NCBI RefSeq assembly: GCF_009296315.1
Contig: NZ_WHLY01000001.1
Coordinates: forward strand, 149,721 to 213,720
From: Salmonirosea aquatica
GTDB lineage: Bacteria; Bacteroidota; Bacteroidia; Cytophagales; Spirosomataceae
DNA: 64,000 bases
Reading direction: 5' to 3'
Shown: one piece after another, positions 7,788 to 18,096 of the stretch
Layout: each line of letters begins with the position of its first letter
Numbering within the stretch: position 1 is the stretch's first letter
The notes under the pieces: generated by a model
The model's database searches: none
Told to the model about the DNA's origin: nothing
Seen by the model: only the letters and a program-made list of their open reading frames with translations
Translations under genes and position numbers: made by a program

Positions 7788-10700
7788 ATGCACATTCTTT
7801 TACAAAAGAGAAAAACGTATATACGTAAGCGTTATTTTCCTAAATTGATCTTAGCGATGAAGCTTTCTTCCCTTCTCCTGTTGATCACCTGTTTGCACGT
7901 CTCCGCAGGCGTTTTTTCCCAAAGGGTGACTTTGTCAGTAAAAGACGCTCCCCTAACAGTGGTGTTTAATCAAATTGAAAAGCAGAGCAGCTTTGTTTTC
8001 TTCTATGATAACAAGCTCATCAAAAAAGCAAACTTAGTTACTCTAGACTTTTCAGGTGGTTCGGTCGGGGAACTCATGGATGAGATAATGAAGCATCAGC
8101 CCCTGACCTACCAGATCGTAGATCAAACGATTGTGATTAAAAGAAAGAATGAAAACCGCCAAAGTTTGCGATCGTTTCAAGTCCCGGAGTCCATTGAGTC
8201 AAAAGAACTCAACCAGAAAGCTTTGTCCAGTATAGAAAAACGAATGAACAACCAACTGGCAAACAGAGCTCCTGAAACCAATAGTAAAGATATTGGGGTT
8301 CGTGGAAAAGTGGTTGATGAAAAAGGAGATGGCCTTCCGGGGGTGAGTATTCTGGTAAAAGGTACCCAGCGTGGTACCACCACCGATGCACAAGGGGGGT
8401 TCTCGCTGGATGTACCTGATCAGACTGCTGTGCTGGTTTTCTCATTTGTAGGCTATACTCCTCAGGAGATTGTCGTCGGAAACCGCAATACGATTGAAAT
8501 TACACTTGCAGTTGATGAAAAAATACTGGACGAAGTGGTGGTGGTTGGATTCGGTACCCAGAAAAAGCAGAGCGTAGTGGGAGCCATCGTACAGACCACC
8601 AACGAGGATTTGAGGAGGACAGGCAACGTTACCGACTTGAAGCAGGCGTTGACCGGACAACTCCCCGGCCTGACCACCATCACTTCCAGTGGTGAGCCGG
8701 GGGGGACATTGTCCTCTGGTAATGCTACCGAGATATACATCCGTGGCCGAAATACGTGGAACGGAGGTCAACCATTGATTCTAATTGATGGCGTCGAACG
8801 GGAAATGAGCAATGTGGATGTAAGCGAGGTAGAGAGTATCTCGGTCCTGAAGGATGCGTCAGCAACAGCGGTTTTCGGCGTACGAGGTGCCAACGGTGTA
8901 ATTCTGATCACCACTAAACGGGGCTCCGAATCCAAACCACAGCTTTCTGTGAATTATAGTGCTACGGCTTTGTCGGTATCGCGATTACCTGAAAAGCTGG
9001 ATTCGTACGAAGCCATCATGATTCGGAATGAGATGATTGAGCGCGAAGGGCTGATAAGTCCGATTTCCTGGGCCGATTATGTCCCCTATGACGTGGCATT
9101 ACGCTACAAACAACCTCAGACGCCCGAAAATGCCATGCTTTATCCGAATGTAGATTGGGAAAAAGCGATGTTCCGGGACGTATCATGGTCCCAGCGGGCT
9201 AACCTTAATGTCACGGGAGGAACCAGTTTCGTAAAATATTTTGGGTCGCTGGCCTACCTCAATGAAGGGGACATGTTCCGGGAATATGACAACCATAAGG
9301 GCTATGATCCCGGCTACGGGTTCAACCGCTTCAACTTCCGGAGCAACCTGGATTTTAAATTGACAAAAACGACCAATGTGCGGGTAAATCTGGCTGGGCT
9401 TTTCAGCCAGAAAAACACCAACTACTCGTTTAATAACGGGAGTTCTGGTACAAATCCCCTGGCATGGGCGGCCGCCTACCGATTCCCACCCGATGTGATT
9501 CTTCCCCAATACGAAGACGGAAGTTGGGGACAAAGCTATGCGCTCCCTCCGGAAGCTTTACAAAACCCAGTGGCGTTGATTTACAATACGGGTATCTGGC
9601 AGCAGCGTAATGTAGAGTTGCGGGCCGATTTCCTGTTAGAACAAAAGCTTGATTTCCTGACCAAAGGATTAAGTTATACCGGAACCTTATTTTACGATAA
9701 TGGTATCCAGACAATAGGAGGTATCGCGGATCAGAACCATGTTCGTCCCGAAGGAAACCTACTGGGCAAAATCGTATTTCCTAATCTTTACGTTGGGGGC
9801 GACCAAGACCCTAGCGAATATACCCAAATTACCCCTGTGGTAGCAGCAAGTGCATTTGACTGGGTAGTAAATCCCTGGAATATCAACGCTGAAACAACTA
9901 CTGCCTCTGCGATAACCCGTAGGTTGACGCATCAGCATCAGCTAAACTATAGCCGTGACTTCAATTTGCATCATGTAGGGGGCATGGGACTCTTTAAAAG
10001 AGAGCAATATGCCCGGGGTAGTATGTTCCCGAGTTACCGGGAGGAGTGGGTCTTCCGTACAACCTATGACTATGATACGCGCTACCTGTTTGAGTTCAAC
10101 GGAGCCTATAACGGTTCAGAAAAGTTTGGCCCCGGTTACCGGTTCGATTTTTTTCCATCGCTGGCGGTAGGCTGGTACGTTTCCAATGAGAAATTCTTTA
10201 AGTTGGATTGGATAAACCGTCTGAAATTCAGGTACAGTACTGGCATGGTCGGGGACGACACGGGAGGGGAACGATGGGCTTACCAATCACAATACCAATA
10301 CGGGGGCAGCGGAATTTCCTCCGCCCGCTTAAACGCCAACCCGAACGAAAGAAGCCCTTATAATTTCTATAAGGAGCAGATTGTCGGAAATCCGAATATC
10401 CGCTGGGAAAAGGCTCGCAAATCCAACTATGGCGCTGAAATGGGTCTATTTAATGATCTCATTTCTGTAAACTTTGACTATTTTACCGACAACAGGACCG
10501 ATATTATCATCAGTGGTACCTCCAGGGCCATCCCTCCCTACTTCGGCGCCACGCCCCCTGCTGCCAACCTCGGCCGGGTAAATTCTAAAGGATATGAACT
10601 GGAACTGCGGCTCAACAAAGCCTTTCCTTCCGGGCTTCACCTGTGGGGAGCTTTCTCAGTAACGCATACCGAAAACAAAATCATCAATCGTGACGATCCT

Positions 10701-11393
10701 TTATTCCAGGTGGATTACCTAAAGCAGGCTGGTTACCAAATTGGACAAGTTAGGACACAGGTACGTACCGATTTTTATAATACATGGGATGACGTATTTG
10801 CCAGTACACCACAGCAAACCAATGATCTCTCCAAGCTACCAGGGTACTATAACATACTTGATTTTAACGGAGATGGTGTAATTACGGGAAACGATGACAC
10901 AGTACCGTACGGTTTTTCAGAAGTACCTCAAAACAATTTCAACGCTACCATGGGCGGAAGTTACAAGGGATTTAGCCTGATGGTCCAGTTGTATGGAGTA
11001 AATAATGTATCGAGGAATGTGCCTTTGAGTAACTTTTACATGTACCAGAATACGCTTTTCGCGCATGTCAGGGACCACTGGTCAAAAGACAATCCCGATG
11101 CGACTTCGTTCATTCCCCGCTGGAAATCACAGGGACAGTTTATCGGAGATTATTTTATTTATGATGGCTCCTATGTCAGGCTCAAAACGGCCGAAATCGC
11201 CTATAGCTTTCAAGATCCTGTTCTGAGGCGACTCGGCCTGTCTAATCTGCGTGTGTACGTCAATGGAAATAATCTTTTGTTTTGGTCACGGCTGCCCGAC
11301 GACCGTGAAGCTGCCTCATCAGGGGGAGATGCAAGCGCAGGCGCTTATCCTACACCCAAACGGATCAACTTCGGTTTCGACTTAACCTTTTAA
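7788..11393 (+). CDS. SusC/RagA-family TonB-linked transporter with STN domain
   Basis: A 1201-residue outer-membrane protein. A long N-terminal signal (about 1-45) is followed by the STN secretin/TonB N-terminal domain (about 46-120, VTLSVKDAPLTVVFNQIEKQ). Next come a carboxypeptidase-D-like plug extension (about 171-242, GKVVDEKGDGLPGVSILVKG), the TonB box (DEVVVVGFGTQ, 248-258), the plug (IRGRNTWNGGQPLILIDGV), and the barrel, which ends in FGFDLTF with a C-terminal Phe. The STN domain is what makes this member a transducer that talks to FecR. The stop is 3 bp before the susD start, so the two are translationally coupled. It should import oligosaccharides or other bulky ligands with TonB energy. 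Confidence 0.95.
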   Translation: MHILLQKRKTYIRKRYFPKLILAMKLSSLLLLITCLHVSAGVFSQRVTLSVKDAPLTVVFNQIEKQSSFVFFYDNKLIKKANLVTLDFSGGSVGELMDEIMKHQPLTYQIVDQTIVIKRKNENRQSLRSFQVPESIESKELNQKALSSIEKRMNNQLANRAPETNSKDIGVRGKVVDEKGDGLPGVSILVKGTQRGTTTDAQGGFSLDVPDQTAVLVFSFVGYTPQEIVVGNRNTIEITLAVDEKILDEVVVVGFGTQKKQSVVGAIVQTTNEDLRRTGNVTDLKQALTGQLPGLTTITSSGEPGGTLSSGNATEIYIRGRNTWNGGQPLILIDGVEREMSNVDVSEVESISVLKDASATAVFGVRGANGVILITTKRGSESKPQLSVNYSATALSVSRLPEKLDSYEAIMIRNEMIEREGLISPISWADYVPYDVALRYKQPQTPENAMLYPNVDWEKAMFRDVSWSQRANLNVTGGTSFVKYFGSLAYLNEGDMFREYDNHKGYDPGYGFNRFNFRSNLDFKLTKTTNVRVNLAGLFSQKNTNYSFNNGSSGTNPLAWAAAYRFPPDVILPQYEDGSWGQSYALPPEALQNPVALIYNTGIWQQRNVELRADFLLEQKLDFLTKGLSYTGTLFYDNGIQTIGGIADQNHVRPEGNLLGKIVFPNLYVGGDQDPSEYTQITPVVAASAFDWVVNPWNINAETTTASAITRRLTHQHQLNYSRDFNLHHVGGMGLFKREQYARGSMFPSYREEWVFRTTYDYDTRYLFEFNGAYNGSEKFGPGYRFDFFPSLAVGWYVSNEKFFKLDWINRLKFRYSTGMVGDDTGGERWAYQSQYQYGGSGISSARLNANPNERSPYNFYKEQIVGNPNIRWEKARKSNYGAEMGLFNDLISVNFDYFTDNRTDIIISGTSRAIPPYFGATPPAANLGRVNSKGYELELRLNKAFPSGLHLWGAFSVTHTENKIINRDDPLFQVDYLKQAGYQIGQVRTQVRTDFYNTWDDVFASTPQQTNDLSKLPGYYNILDFNGDGVITGNDDTVPYGFSEVPQNNFNATMGGSYKGFSLMVQLYGVNNVSRNVPLSNFYMYQNTLFAHVRDHWSKDNPDATSFIPRWKSQGQFIGDYFIYDGSYVRLKTAEIAYSFQDPVLRRLGLSNLRVYVNGNNLLFWSRLPDDREAASSGGDASAGAYPTPKRINFGFDLTF

Positions 11394-11396
11394 AAA

Positions 11397-13244
11397 ATGA
11401 AACGTATTAAAAGTATAATGCATAAATATAGGTTGGCCTTCATAGCGGGTATTGTAAGTATCGGCTTTATCTGCGGAGGCTGCGAAGACTACCTGGACCG
11501 GGCGCCCGAGGCAAGCATCAGCGATACGGATGTGTTTGGTAGTTTTGTCAGCTTTCAGGGATATGTGGAGGAAATGTACGATTGCATTGTGGATATCCAT
11601 AAAGTTCTGGGAGGGAACCAGTATTACAATTTCAGTTCATCCGACGAAGTACTATCCAATGTACCCATAGTCTGGGATGACGGCAACTACTGGAACCAGG
11701 GTACTTTCCTGTACGGAGCTAGCCCCAGGATGGATTACAGCGGTAACCTTACCCGCATGCGGGTATGGCCTTTTGCCTGGTACGCCATCCGGAAGGCCAA
11801 TCTTGGATTGAGTAAGCTGGACTTACTCACCAATGTAGACCCGGAAGCCCGGAACATTATTGAGGGGCAATGCTTATTTTTCCGCGCTTATTTCCACTTC
11901 GAACTTATGCGCTGGTACGGCGGTCTGCCCTACGTAGATGAGGTACTGTCCTCTTCGGAAGAGTTGAAATTGCCCAGGCTGACCTACCGGGAAACGGCTA
12001 TGAAAGTGGCAAAGGACTTTGAGGCGGCCGCCGCATTGCTTCCCCTGAAGTGGGACGATACGGGCGTTGGGAAGGCTACCTTAGGGAATAACTCCCAAAG
12101 GATTACCAAAATTCATGCACTTTCCTTGCTGGGTAAAAACCTATTGTATGCGGGTAGCCCGATGATGAATGAGTCCTCGACCGGCAGCAACACCTACGAT
12201 GCTGAATTGTGCAAGCGGGCGGCTGACACGTTTGCTGAGGTCATTCGGATCTGTAACGAATCAGGGGCATACCAGTTACAATCTTGGGAGACATGGACTA
12301 ATAATTTCTGGGTCTGGTCTCCCGGAAACCGCGAGCGTCCGGGCGGGACGGAAGTGATCATGAACCCCACTATAATCATACCAAACTTTGTACGATTCAC
12401 GACTAACCGAACCTCCAACCCGGTTCAGTTTGGAGCCGGTAACAACCGGGTAGAAGTACCTACCCACAATTACATTAAGAATTACGGGATGGCCAACGGC
12501 CTGCCCATCGACGACCCGCAGTCGGGTTATGACCCAAATGCCCCCTGGACGGGACGCGAACCCCGCTTTTACATAGATATTGTGTATGATGGCGTCCGGC
12601 TGGTTGATAATGCAAGCGTAGCGGCCGCCAAGGAGAATGAATTTGCCCAGCTGTCCAATTCGGGCAGGCACCGCAATGGTACCCCGGCCAGCAATGGGGT
12701 AGCGGGCAGTGTGACGGGATATTTTTACCGGAAGTGGACTCCAAAAGGAAACAACCCCTGGGACAATCGCTGGGGAAATTTCCAGTCCTACCACCCCATC
12801 ATGCGTCTTGCCGATGTCTATCTGATGTACGCAGAAGCGGCCCTACACGGGTATGGCTCACCCACAGCCAAATCGCCGGTGATCGGGCTTACAGCGGTCG
12901 ATGCGGTCAATACGATTCGGAACCGGGCGCAACTGCCGAACCTGGCCAATAAATTCACTGCCTCAAAAGAGGCCTTTATGAATGAGATAATTCGGGAGCG
13001 CGCCGTCGAACTGGCTTTTGAGGGGCACCGCTTTTTCGACCTGCGCCGTTGGAATATTGCCGGGAATCAGGAGTACCTGCAGAAGACAGCGATTGATTTT
13101 GACCGCGGCCCTGATGGAAAACCGATCAACCTGCGCGAAAGAGTAGTGGTGACCCGGGTATTTGAGAAAAAGCACAACTGGCTACCCTTCCAGCTCGGTG
13201 ACACGAGGCTCTATGAAGGCTTTACCCAGAATCCTGGCTGGTAA
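11397..13244 (+). CDS. RagB/SusD-family substrate-binding lipoprotein
   Basis: A 615-residue protein. The N-terminal signal ends with a lipobox (GFICGGC, Cys at 29) followed by EDYLDRAPEASISD, the usual SusD start. The alpha-helical TPR-like SusD fold follows, with ECQ-like helix GQCLFFRAYFHFELMRWYGG, and the C-terminal block RERAVELAFEGHRFFDLRRW and NPGW end typical of SusD. It should form the lid of the upstream SusC pore and capture the glycan at the cell surface. Confidence 0.95.
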   Translation: MKRIKSIMHKYRLAFIAGIVSIGFICGGCEDYLDRAPEASISDTDVFGSFVSFQGYVEEMYDCIVDIHKVLGGNQYYNFSSSDEVLSNVPIVWDDGNYWNQGTFLYGASPRMDYSGNLTRMRVWPFAWYAIRKANLGLSKLDLLTNVDPEARNIIEGQCLFFRAYFHFELMRWYGGLPYVDEVLSSSEELKLPRLTYRETAMKVAKDFEAAAALLPLKWDDTGVGKATLGNNSQRITKIHALSLLGKNLLYAGSPMMNESSTGSNTYDAELCKRAADTFAEVIRICNESGAYQLQSWETWTNNFWVWSPGNRERPGGTEVIMNPTIIIPNFVRFTTNRTSNPVQFGAGNNRVEVPTHNYIKNYGMANGLPIDDPQSGYDPNAPWTGREPRFYIDIVYDGVRLVDNASVAAAKENEFAQLSNSGRHRNGTPASNGVAGSVTGYFYRKWTPKGNNPWDNRWGNFQSYHPIMRLADVYLMYAEAALHGYGSPTAKSPVIGLTAVDAVNTIRNRAQLPNLANKFTASKEAFMNEIIRERAVELAFEGHRFFDLRRWNIAGNQEYLQKTAIDFDRGPDGKPINLRERVVVTRVFEKKHNWLPFQLGDTRLYEGFTQNPGW

Positions 13245-13289
13245 GCTCCAGACTATCTATCCTAGATTATTGATTAAAAATGGAATTTC

Positions 13290-16280
13290 ATGAAAAAACT
13301 ATATAAGTACCTTTTCACCTTTGCGTGCTGTGGGCTGCTGTTTTATCCGGGTTGGGCCCGCGCTCAGCAAGGCAGCACCCTTAAACTGGTAGTAGCTGAT
13401 GAAGATGGCAAGCCCATCAAGGGCGCATGGGTATACGCCAATGAAGGTATTGCGGTCACGAATACTGACGCCGAGGGTAGGTTCTCACTCTCTGTTACAG
13501 GAGCAAGCAACCTGCTGATCGAAGCGGAAGGTTACGAGCCTGCTGTTTTTGAGCCTGAGCAATATATGGAAAAAGAAGCGTTGACACTAAAAAAGTCCAG
13601 CTTTCTGTTAGGCCAGAAAGATGACGTTCGGATTGCCTTTGGTAAGGTAAAAAAGGCAAACCAGGTCAACGCGGTGAGCGTGCTGGACCCTACCCAGCTC
13701 AGGAAATTTGACAATACCCAAAGCATAGCTTCCGCGATGACGGGTATGCTTCCCGGCCTGCTGGGAAGCTCTAATATTCGGGGCATTGGTAATGCCCTTT
13801 TTGTGGTGGATGGACTCCCGCGCGACATCAGTACTATCAATCTGGCCGAAGTGGAGCAGATTACCGTATTGAAAGACATCAACTCGGCCATTATGTATGG
13901 GAATGACGCAGTCAACGGGGTCGTGCTGGTCACCACCAAACGGGGGCAGCCCTATAAAAGGCAGATCAACGCTTCGGCTTTTTACGGGGTATCCAAGCCC
14001 GCCGCCTTACCTAAGTACCTGCCATCGGCCGAATATATGGAACTTTATAACGAAGCCAGAATGAATGATGGATTGAGCCTCCAGTATAGCCCCGAGTTGA
14101 TCCAGAATTACCGCGCCGGTAATCCCTACCGATATCCGAGTGTCGATTACTACTCTGGTGAATATTTGAACGACTTTAAGCCATTTTCGAGAGCAATGTT
14201 AGACTTTTCGGGAGGAAACAGGGTCGCTACCTACTATTCCAACATTGGCTGGACTCAGACGGGAAGTCTTTATGATTTCGGGCAGGGAAAATCCGCGAAA
14301 TCAAATATTTTCAATGTTAGGGGAAATATTGACCTAAGGATCAATCCCTGGGTTAAAAGCGCTCTGGATGCCGTGGTTGTTCTGAATAATAATCGGGGCC
14401 CGCAGGGGAATTACTGGTCGAATGCTGCCACCTTGCGCCCCAATCTATTTGCGCCCTTACTACCCATTTCAACCATTGATCCCGAAAACGCTGTGCTAAG
14501 GCAGCGTAAAAGCGATATAGACGGAATGTATCTGCTTGGTGGTACCACAAGTTACCCAACCAACCCTATTGCCGCCGCTTATTCGGGGGGCGAAATTGAG
14601 CAGCTACAGCGTACCTTTTCGTTCAACAACCGCATTGATTTTGATTTGGGTCGGTCCATAAAAGGTTTGGGTTTCCATACTAATTTAAGCTTTGAGTACC
14701 TTACCAATTACGATCAATTTATCAGCAATCAGTATGCGGTATACGAGCCGGTATGGGATGAACAGGACCGTATTGTTAACCTAAGGCAATTTGGAGAAGA
14801 TGTGCGTTCCGGAACACAAAATGTCGACAATGCTTCGTATCGAAGAAGAATAGGGTTTTACGGGTTGTTCGATTACGACCGCACCTTCAATGAGACGCAC
14901 CATGTAACAGGTTCATTATTGGGATTCCTAACCAACGACAAAGTGCAGGAAAACTTGCAGGGTAGTAAGAATGCCAATCTGGGCCTGCGCCTGACCTACG
15001 GCTATAAGAATAAGTACCTGGTGGATTTCAGCAGCGCTTATGTCAATTCGCCCAAGTTGCCCGAAGGAAACCGGACGGCATTTTCACCCTCGTTAGGCTT
15101 AGCCTGGGTGATTAGTGCCGAAGATTTTCTTTCTTCAGCCACCTATCTGGATTACCTGAAGTTGCGAATATCAGGCGGAGCCATGAACTCAGACGCGGGT
15201 ATCGATGGCTTTTATTACTATGATGACCGCTTTGGCAATTCAGGCAGTTATTCCTGGTACGAAGGTACCCGGTCCAGAGCCGGTACTGTACCCATCAACG
15301 GGGGGAACAGCCAACTTGCGTTTGAACAACGCAAAGAAGTCAATGTGGGCTTTGAAAGTATGCTGTTTGCCAAGCGCCTATCAATTGATGCCAATATTTT
15401 TTCCAGTACGTACTCGGGTATTATCACGAGGCCGCAAACCATTTATCCCAGCTATTTTACCGGTTATATCCCGTACCAGAACTTTGATGAAAATACCTAC
15501 CGGGGAGCGGAAATCGGGATCACCTACCAGCAAAATGTTGGCGATTGGACAATGGCACTGGGAATAAATGCCTTGTATGCCGATTCGAAAGTAAAGAAAA
15601 AGGATGAGCTCTATGCGGATGGGTATCGTTACCGAACCGGGCAGCCGGTGGATGCCCGGTTCGGGTTGGTCGCGGATGGTTTCTTTCCGGATCAGGTCAC
15701 AATTGACAACCACGCTGTCCAGGCCTTTGGCACTGTCAGGCCGGGCGACATCAAGTACATTGATCAAAATGGAGACGGTATCATTGATGCAAATGACGAA
15801 AAGCGTATCGGCAGAGCCCAGGCACCCTTTTCGTATGGGTTGAATCTTAGGCTTGCTTACAAAAGATTGACCTTATTTGCTCGGGGCAATGGAAGAACAG
15901 GTGCCGATGGCATGCTATCGAACGACTACTTTTGGGTAGATAGTGATGACAAGTATTCCACCTATGCCATGAATCGCTGGACCGAAGCCACCAAAGCAAC
16001 GGCTACCTTTCCCCGGTTGAGCTCCATTGCCAGTAACAATAATTACCGCAACTCGTCTTTCTGGCTATATCGTGACAACTATTTTACGCTAGACCGCCTC
16101 CAACTGACCTATGATTTTCCGATTCAGCTAGCAAACCGACTAAACGTAAAGTCATTCTCCTGCTTCGCTGATGTCTCTAACCTCCTTACTGTTTCAAAAT
16201 ACCGGGATATTCGGGAATTGAATATTGGTAGCGAACCACAGTATCGGTCGTTTTCCCTGGGTGTCAATGCTTCGTTCTAA
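13290..16280 (+). CDS. Second SusC/RagA-family transporter (no STN)
   Basis: A 996-residue outer-membrane protein with signal peptide (1-25, ending ARAQ). It has a carboxypeptidase-like beta-sandwich (about 29-95, LVVADEDGKPIKGAWVYA), a plug (IRGIGNALFVVDGLPRD, then EVEQITVLKDINSAIMYG) and a barrel ending SLGVNASF. The STN domain is absent and the TonB box is not canonical, so it probably transports without signalling to FecR. It follows the first SusD by 45 bp and precedes a second SusD by 13 bp. Length matches STN-less SusC proteins. Confidence 0.94.
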   Translation: MKKLYKYLFTFACCGLLFYPGWARAQQGSTLKLVVADEDGKPIKGAWVYANEGIAVTNTDAEGRFSLSVTGASNLLIEAEGYEPAVFEPEQYMEKEALTLKKSSFLLGQKDDVRIAFGKVKKANQVNAVSVLDPTQLRKFDNTQSIASAMTGMLPGLLGSSNIRGIGNALFVVDGLPRDISTINLAEVEQITVLKDINSAIMYGNDAVNGVVLVTTKRGQPYKRQINASAFYGVSKPAALPKYLPSAEYMELYNEARMNDGLSLQYSPELIQNYRAGNPYRYPSVDYYSGEYLNDFKPFSRAMLDFSGGNRVATYYSNIGWTQTGSLYDFGQGKSAKSNIFNVRGNIDLRINPWVKSALDAVVVLNNNRGPQGNYWSNAATLRPNLFAPLLPISTIDPENAVLRQRKSDIDGMYLLGGTTSYPTNPIAAAYSGGEIEQLQRTFSFNNRIDFDLGRSIKGLGFHTNLSFEYLTNYDQFISNQYAVYEPVWDEQDRIVNLRQFGEDVRSGTQNVDNASYRRRIGFYGLFDYDRTFNETHHVTGSLLGFLTNDKVQENLQGSKNANLGLRLTYGYKNKYLVDFSSAYVNSPKLPEGNRTAFSPSLGLAWVISAEDFLSSATYLDYLKLRISGGAMNSDAGIDGFYYYDDRFGNSGSYSWYEGTRSRAGTVPINGGNSQLAFEQRKEVNVGFESMLFAKRLSIDANIFSSTYSGIITRPQTIYPSYFTGYIPYQNFDENTYRGAEIGITYQQNVGDWTMALGINALYADSKVKKKDELYADGYRYRTGQPVDARFGLVADGFFPDQVTIDNHAVQAFGTVRPGDIKYIDQNGDGIIDANDEKRIGRAQAPFSYGLNLRLAYKRLTLFARGNGRTGADGMLSNDYFWVDSDDKYSTYAMNRWTEATKATATFPRLSSIASNNNYRNSSFWLYRDNYFTLDRLQLTYDFPIQLANRLNVKSFSCFADVSNLLTVSKYRDIRELNIGSEPQYRSFSLGVNASF

Positions 16281-16293
16281 ACTCTCTAAAGTT

Positions 16294-18054
16294 ATGTCAA
16301 TATCCTTGAAGAAATATAGTCTGCTTTTCCTAATCGCTTTTTCATTAGCCGGGTGTGAACTATTCGATCCCGTGAACGATAACCACGCTACCTCAGACCG
16401 AATCTATAAAGACCCATCCTTTGCCGAGGGAGTGCTGATGGCTGCTTATGCTAGGATCCCCACCAATAATCTGAGTTTCAATGATGTCGCCACAGATGAT
16501 GCAGTCAGCAACAACAAGCTTAATGACTATCTACGTATGGCTACCGGACAGTGGTCCTCGATTTTTAATCCGGTTAGTCAATGGAACAATTGCATTGCGG
16601 GCATTCAAAGTCTGAACCAGTTCATTACTGTAATCGATACGGTCAACTGGAAAGGGTCGGTACCAGAACTGAACTGGATGTACACGCAGCGGTTTAAAGG
16701 TGAAGCCCATGCGTTGCGCGCTTTGTTTCAGTACCATCTGTTGGTTACAGTGGCAGGGCCTGGAAACAATGGGCAGATGCTGGGCATTCCCATTTTTGAT
16801 CGGTTCCTGAATGTTCAGGACAATTTTAATTTGCCCAGGGCCACTTTTGAAGAATCCATCCAGCGGATTTATGCCGATATAGATAAAGCCCTGGAATATC
16901 TGACGATGGATGATTATCGCAATATCAATACTGCCAGCCAGTTGCCCGCTGGTTATGAGCACGTGTCGGTCGTGAATTACAATATTATTTTTGGGCAGGA
17001 ACTCAATCAGCGAATCAGTGCCCGAATGGTAAAGGCTTTACGGGCCCGTGTTGCTTTACTTAATGCCAGTCCTGCCTTTCACAATGAACCCTCCTTGTGG
17101 GAAAAGGCCGCCGATTATGCCGGAACAGCACTTTCGGAGATTGGCGGTTTAAACGGGCTTGATCCGGCCGGACATAGATTTTACCTCAAATCCCTGGTCG
17201 ATGCACTGAATGTATCTGCCGGAACGCCGATCGATCAGAAGGAGATTTTGTGGCGGAGCCCTGTCGCTTCGTCCAATGCGCGAGAGCAGGCCAATTTCCC
17301 CCCCTCACTGTTTGGCAGAGGTAATGTCAATCCCACCCAAAACTTGGTGGATGCCTTTCCGGCCGCCAATGGCTATCCGATTACACAACCGGAAAGCAAG
17401 TATGACCCCACAAAACCATACGCAAACCGAGACCCCCGCTTACGCCTGTACATTGCTTATAACGGAAATACTTTTTCGGGTAAAACGATCACTACGGGGG
17501 TAGGGGGCGGAGTGGACGCTAAGGATTCGGTGGAAACATCCACCCGGACGGGATACTATTTGAAAAAACTTCTGGTGGAAGAAGTCAATCTGAATCCGGT
17601 GGCTCCAACCACCCAGAAGCATTATGAGGTACACATGCGTTATACCGAATTATTCCTGATTTATGCCGAAGCCGCCAATGAAGCCTGGGGCCCAGATGGA
17701 ACCGGTGCGTGGGGGTATTCTGTCCGTGATGTAATTGCCGCTATTCGCAAGCGCGCTGGCATCGCGCAACCTGACGCCTACCTGGCCTCCATCGGGACAA
17801 AAGAAGAAATGCGGAAACTAATCCGGAACGAACGCAGGCTGGAGCTGAGTTTTGAAGGATTTCGGTTCTGGGATTTGCGGCGCTGGAAAGAAAATCTGAC
17901 AAAAACAGCCAAGGGGGTTAACATCAATAGAACAGGTATTATGATAATCGATGTCGAGCCCCGTGTTTACAATAATGAGTACATGCATTATGGGCCTCTC
18001 CCCGAAACGGAGGTGGTTAAGTACAATGCGCTGATTCAAAACCAAGGTTGGTAG
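16294..18054 (+). CDS. Second RagB/SusD-family lipoprotein
   Basis: I chose ATG 16294 (586 residues), since it lies just past the SusC stop and gives a clean lipoprotein signal: MSISLKKYSLLFLIAFSLAG followed by Cys. An earlier in-frame start would overlap susC by 56 bp and bury the signal. SusD features: the helix RFKGEAHALRALFQYHLLV, later LFLIYAEAANEAWG, and the C-terminal IRNERRLELSFEGFRFWDL and NQGW. It should partner the second SusC as surface glycan-binding lid. Confidence 0.94.
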   Translation: MSISLKKYSLLFLIAFSLAGCELFDPVNDNHATSDRIYKDPSFAEGVLMAAYARIPTNNLSFNDVATDDAVSNNKLNDYLRMATGQWSSIFNPVSQWNNCIAGIQSLNQFITVIDTVNWKGSVPELNWMYTQRFKGEAHALRALFQYHLLVTVAGPGNNGQMLGIPIFDRFLNVQDNFNLPRATFEESIQRIYADIDKALEYLTMDDYRNINTASQLPAGYEHVSVVNYNIIFGQELNQRISARMVKALRARVALLNASPAFHNEPSLWEKAADYAGTALSEIGGLNGLDPAGHRFYLKSLVDALNVSAGTPIDQKEILWRSPVASSNAREQANFPPSLFGRGNVNPTQNLVDAFPAANGYPITQPESKYDPTKPYANRDPRLRLYIAYNGNTFSGKTITTGVGGGVDAKDSVETSTRTGYYLKKLLVEEVNLNPVAPTTQKHYEVHMRYTELFLIYAEAANEAWGPDGTGAWGYSVRDVIAAIRKRAGIAQPDAYLASIGTKEEMRKLIRNERRLELSFEGFRFWDLRRWKENLTKTAKGVNINRTGIMIIDVEPRVYNNEYMHYGPLPETEVVKYNALIQNQGW

Positions 18055-18096
18055 CCGTCCTATTTTTCCATGAAAATAACCTGCAAGATTTCTAAT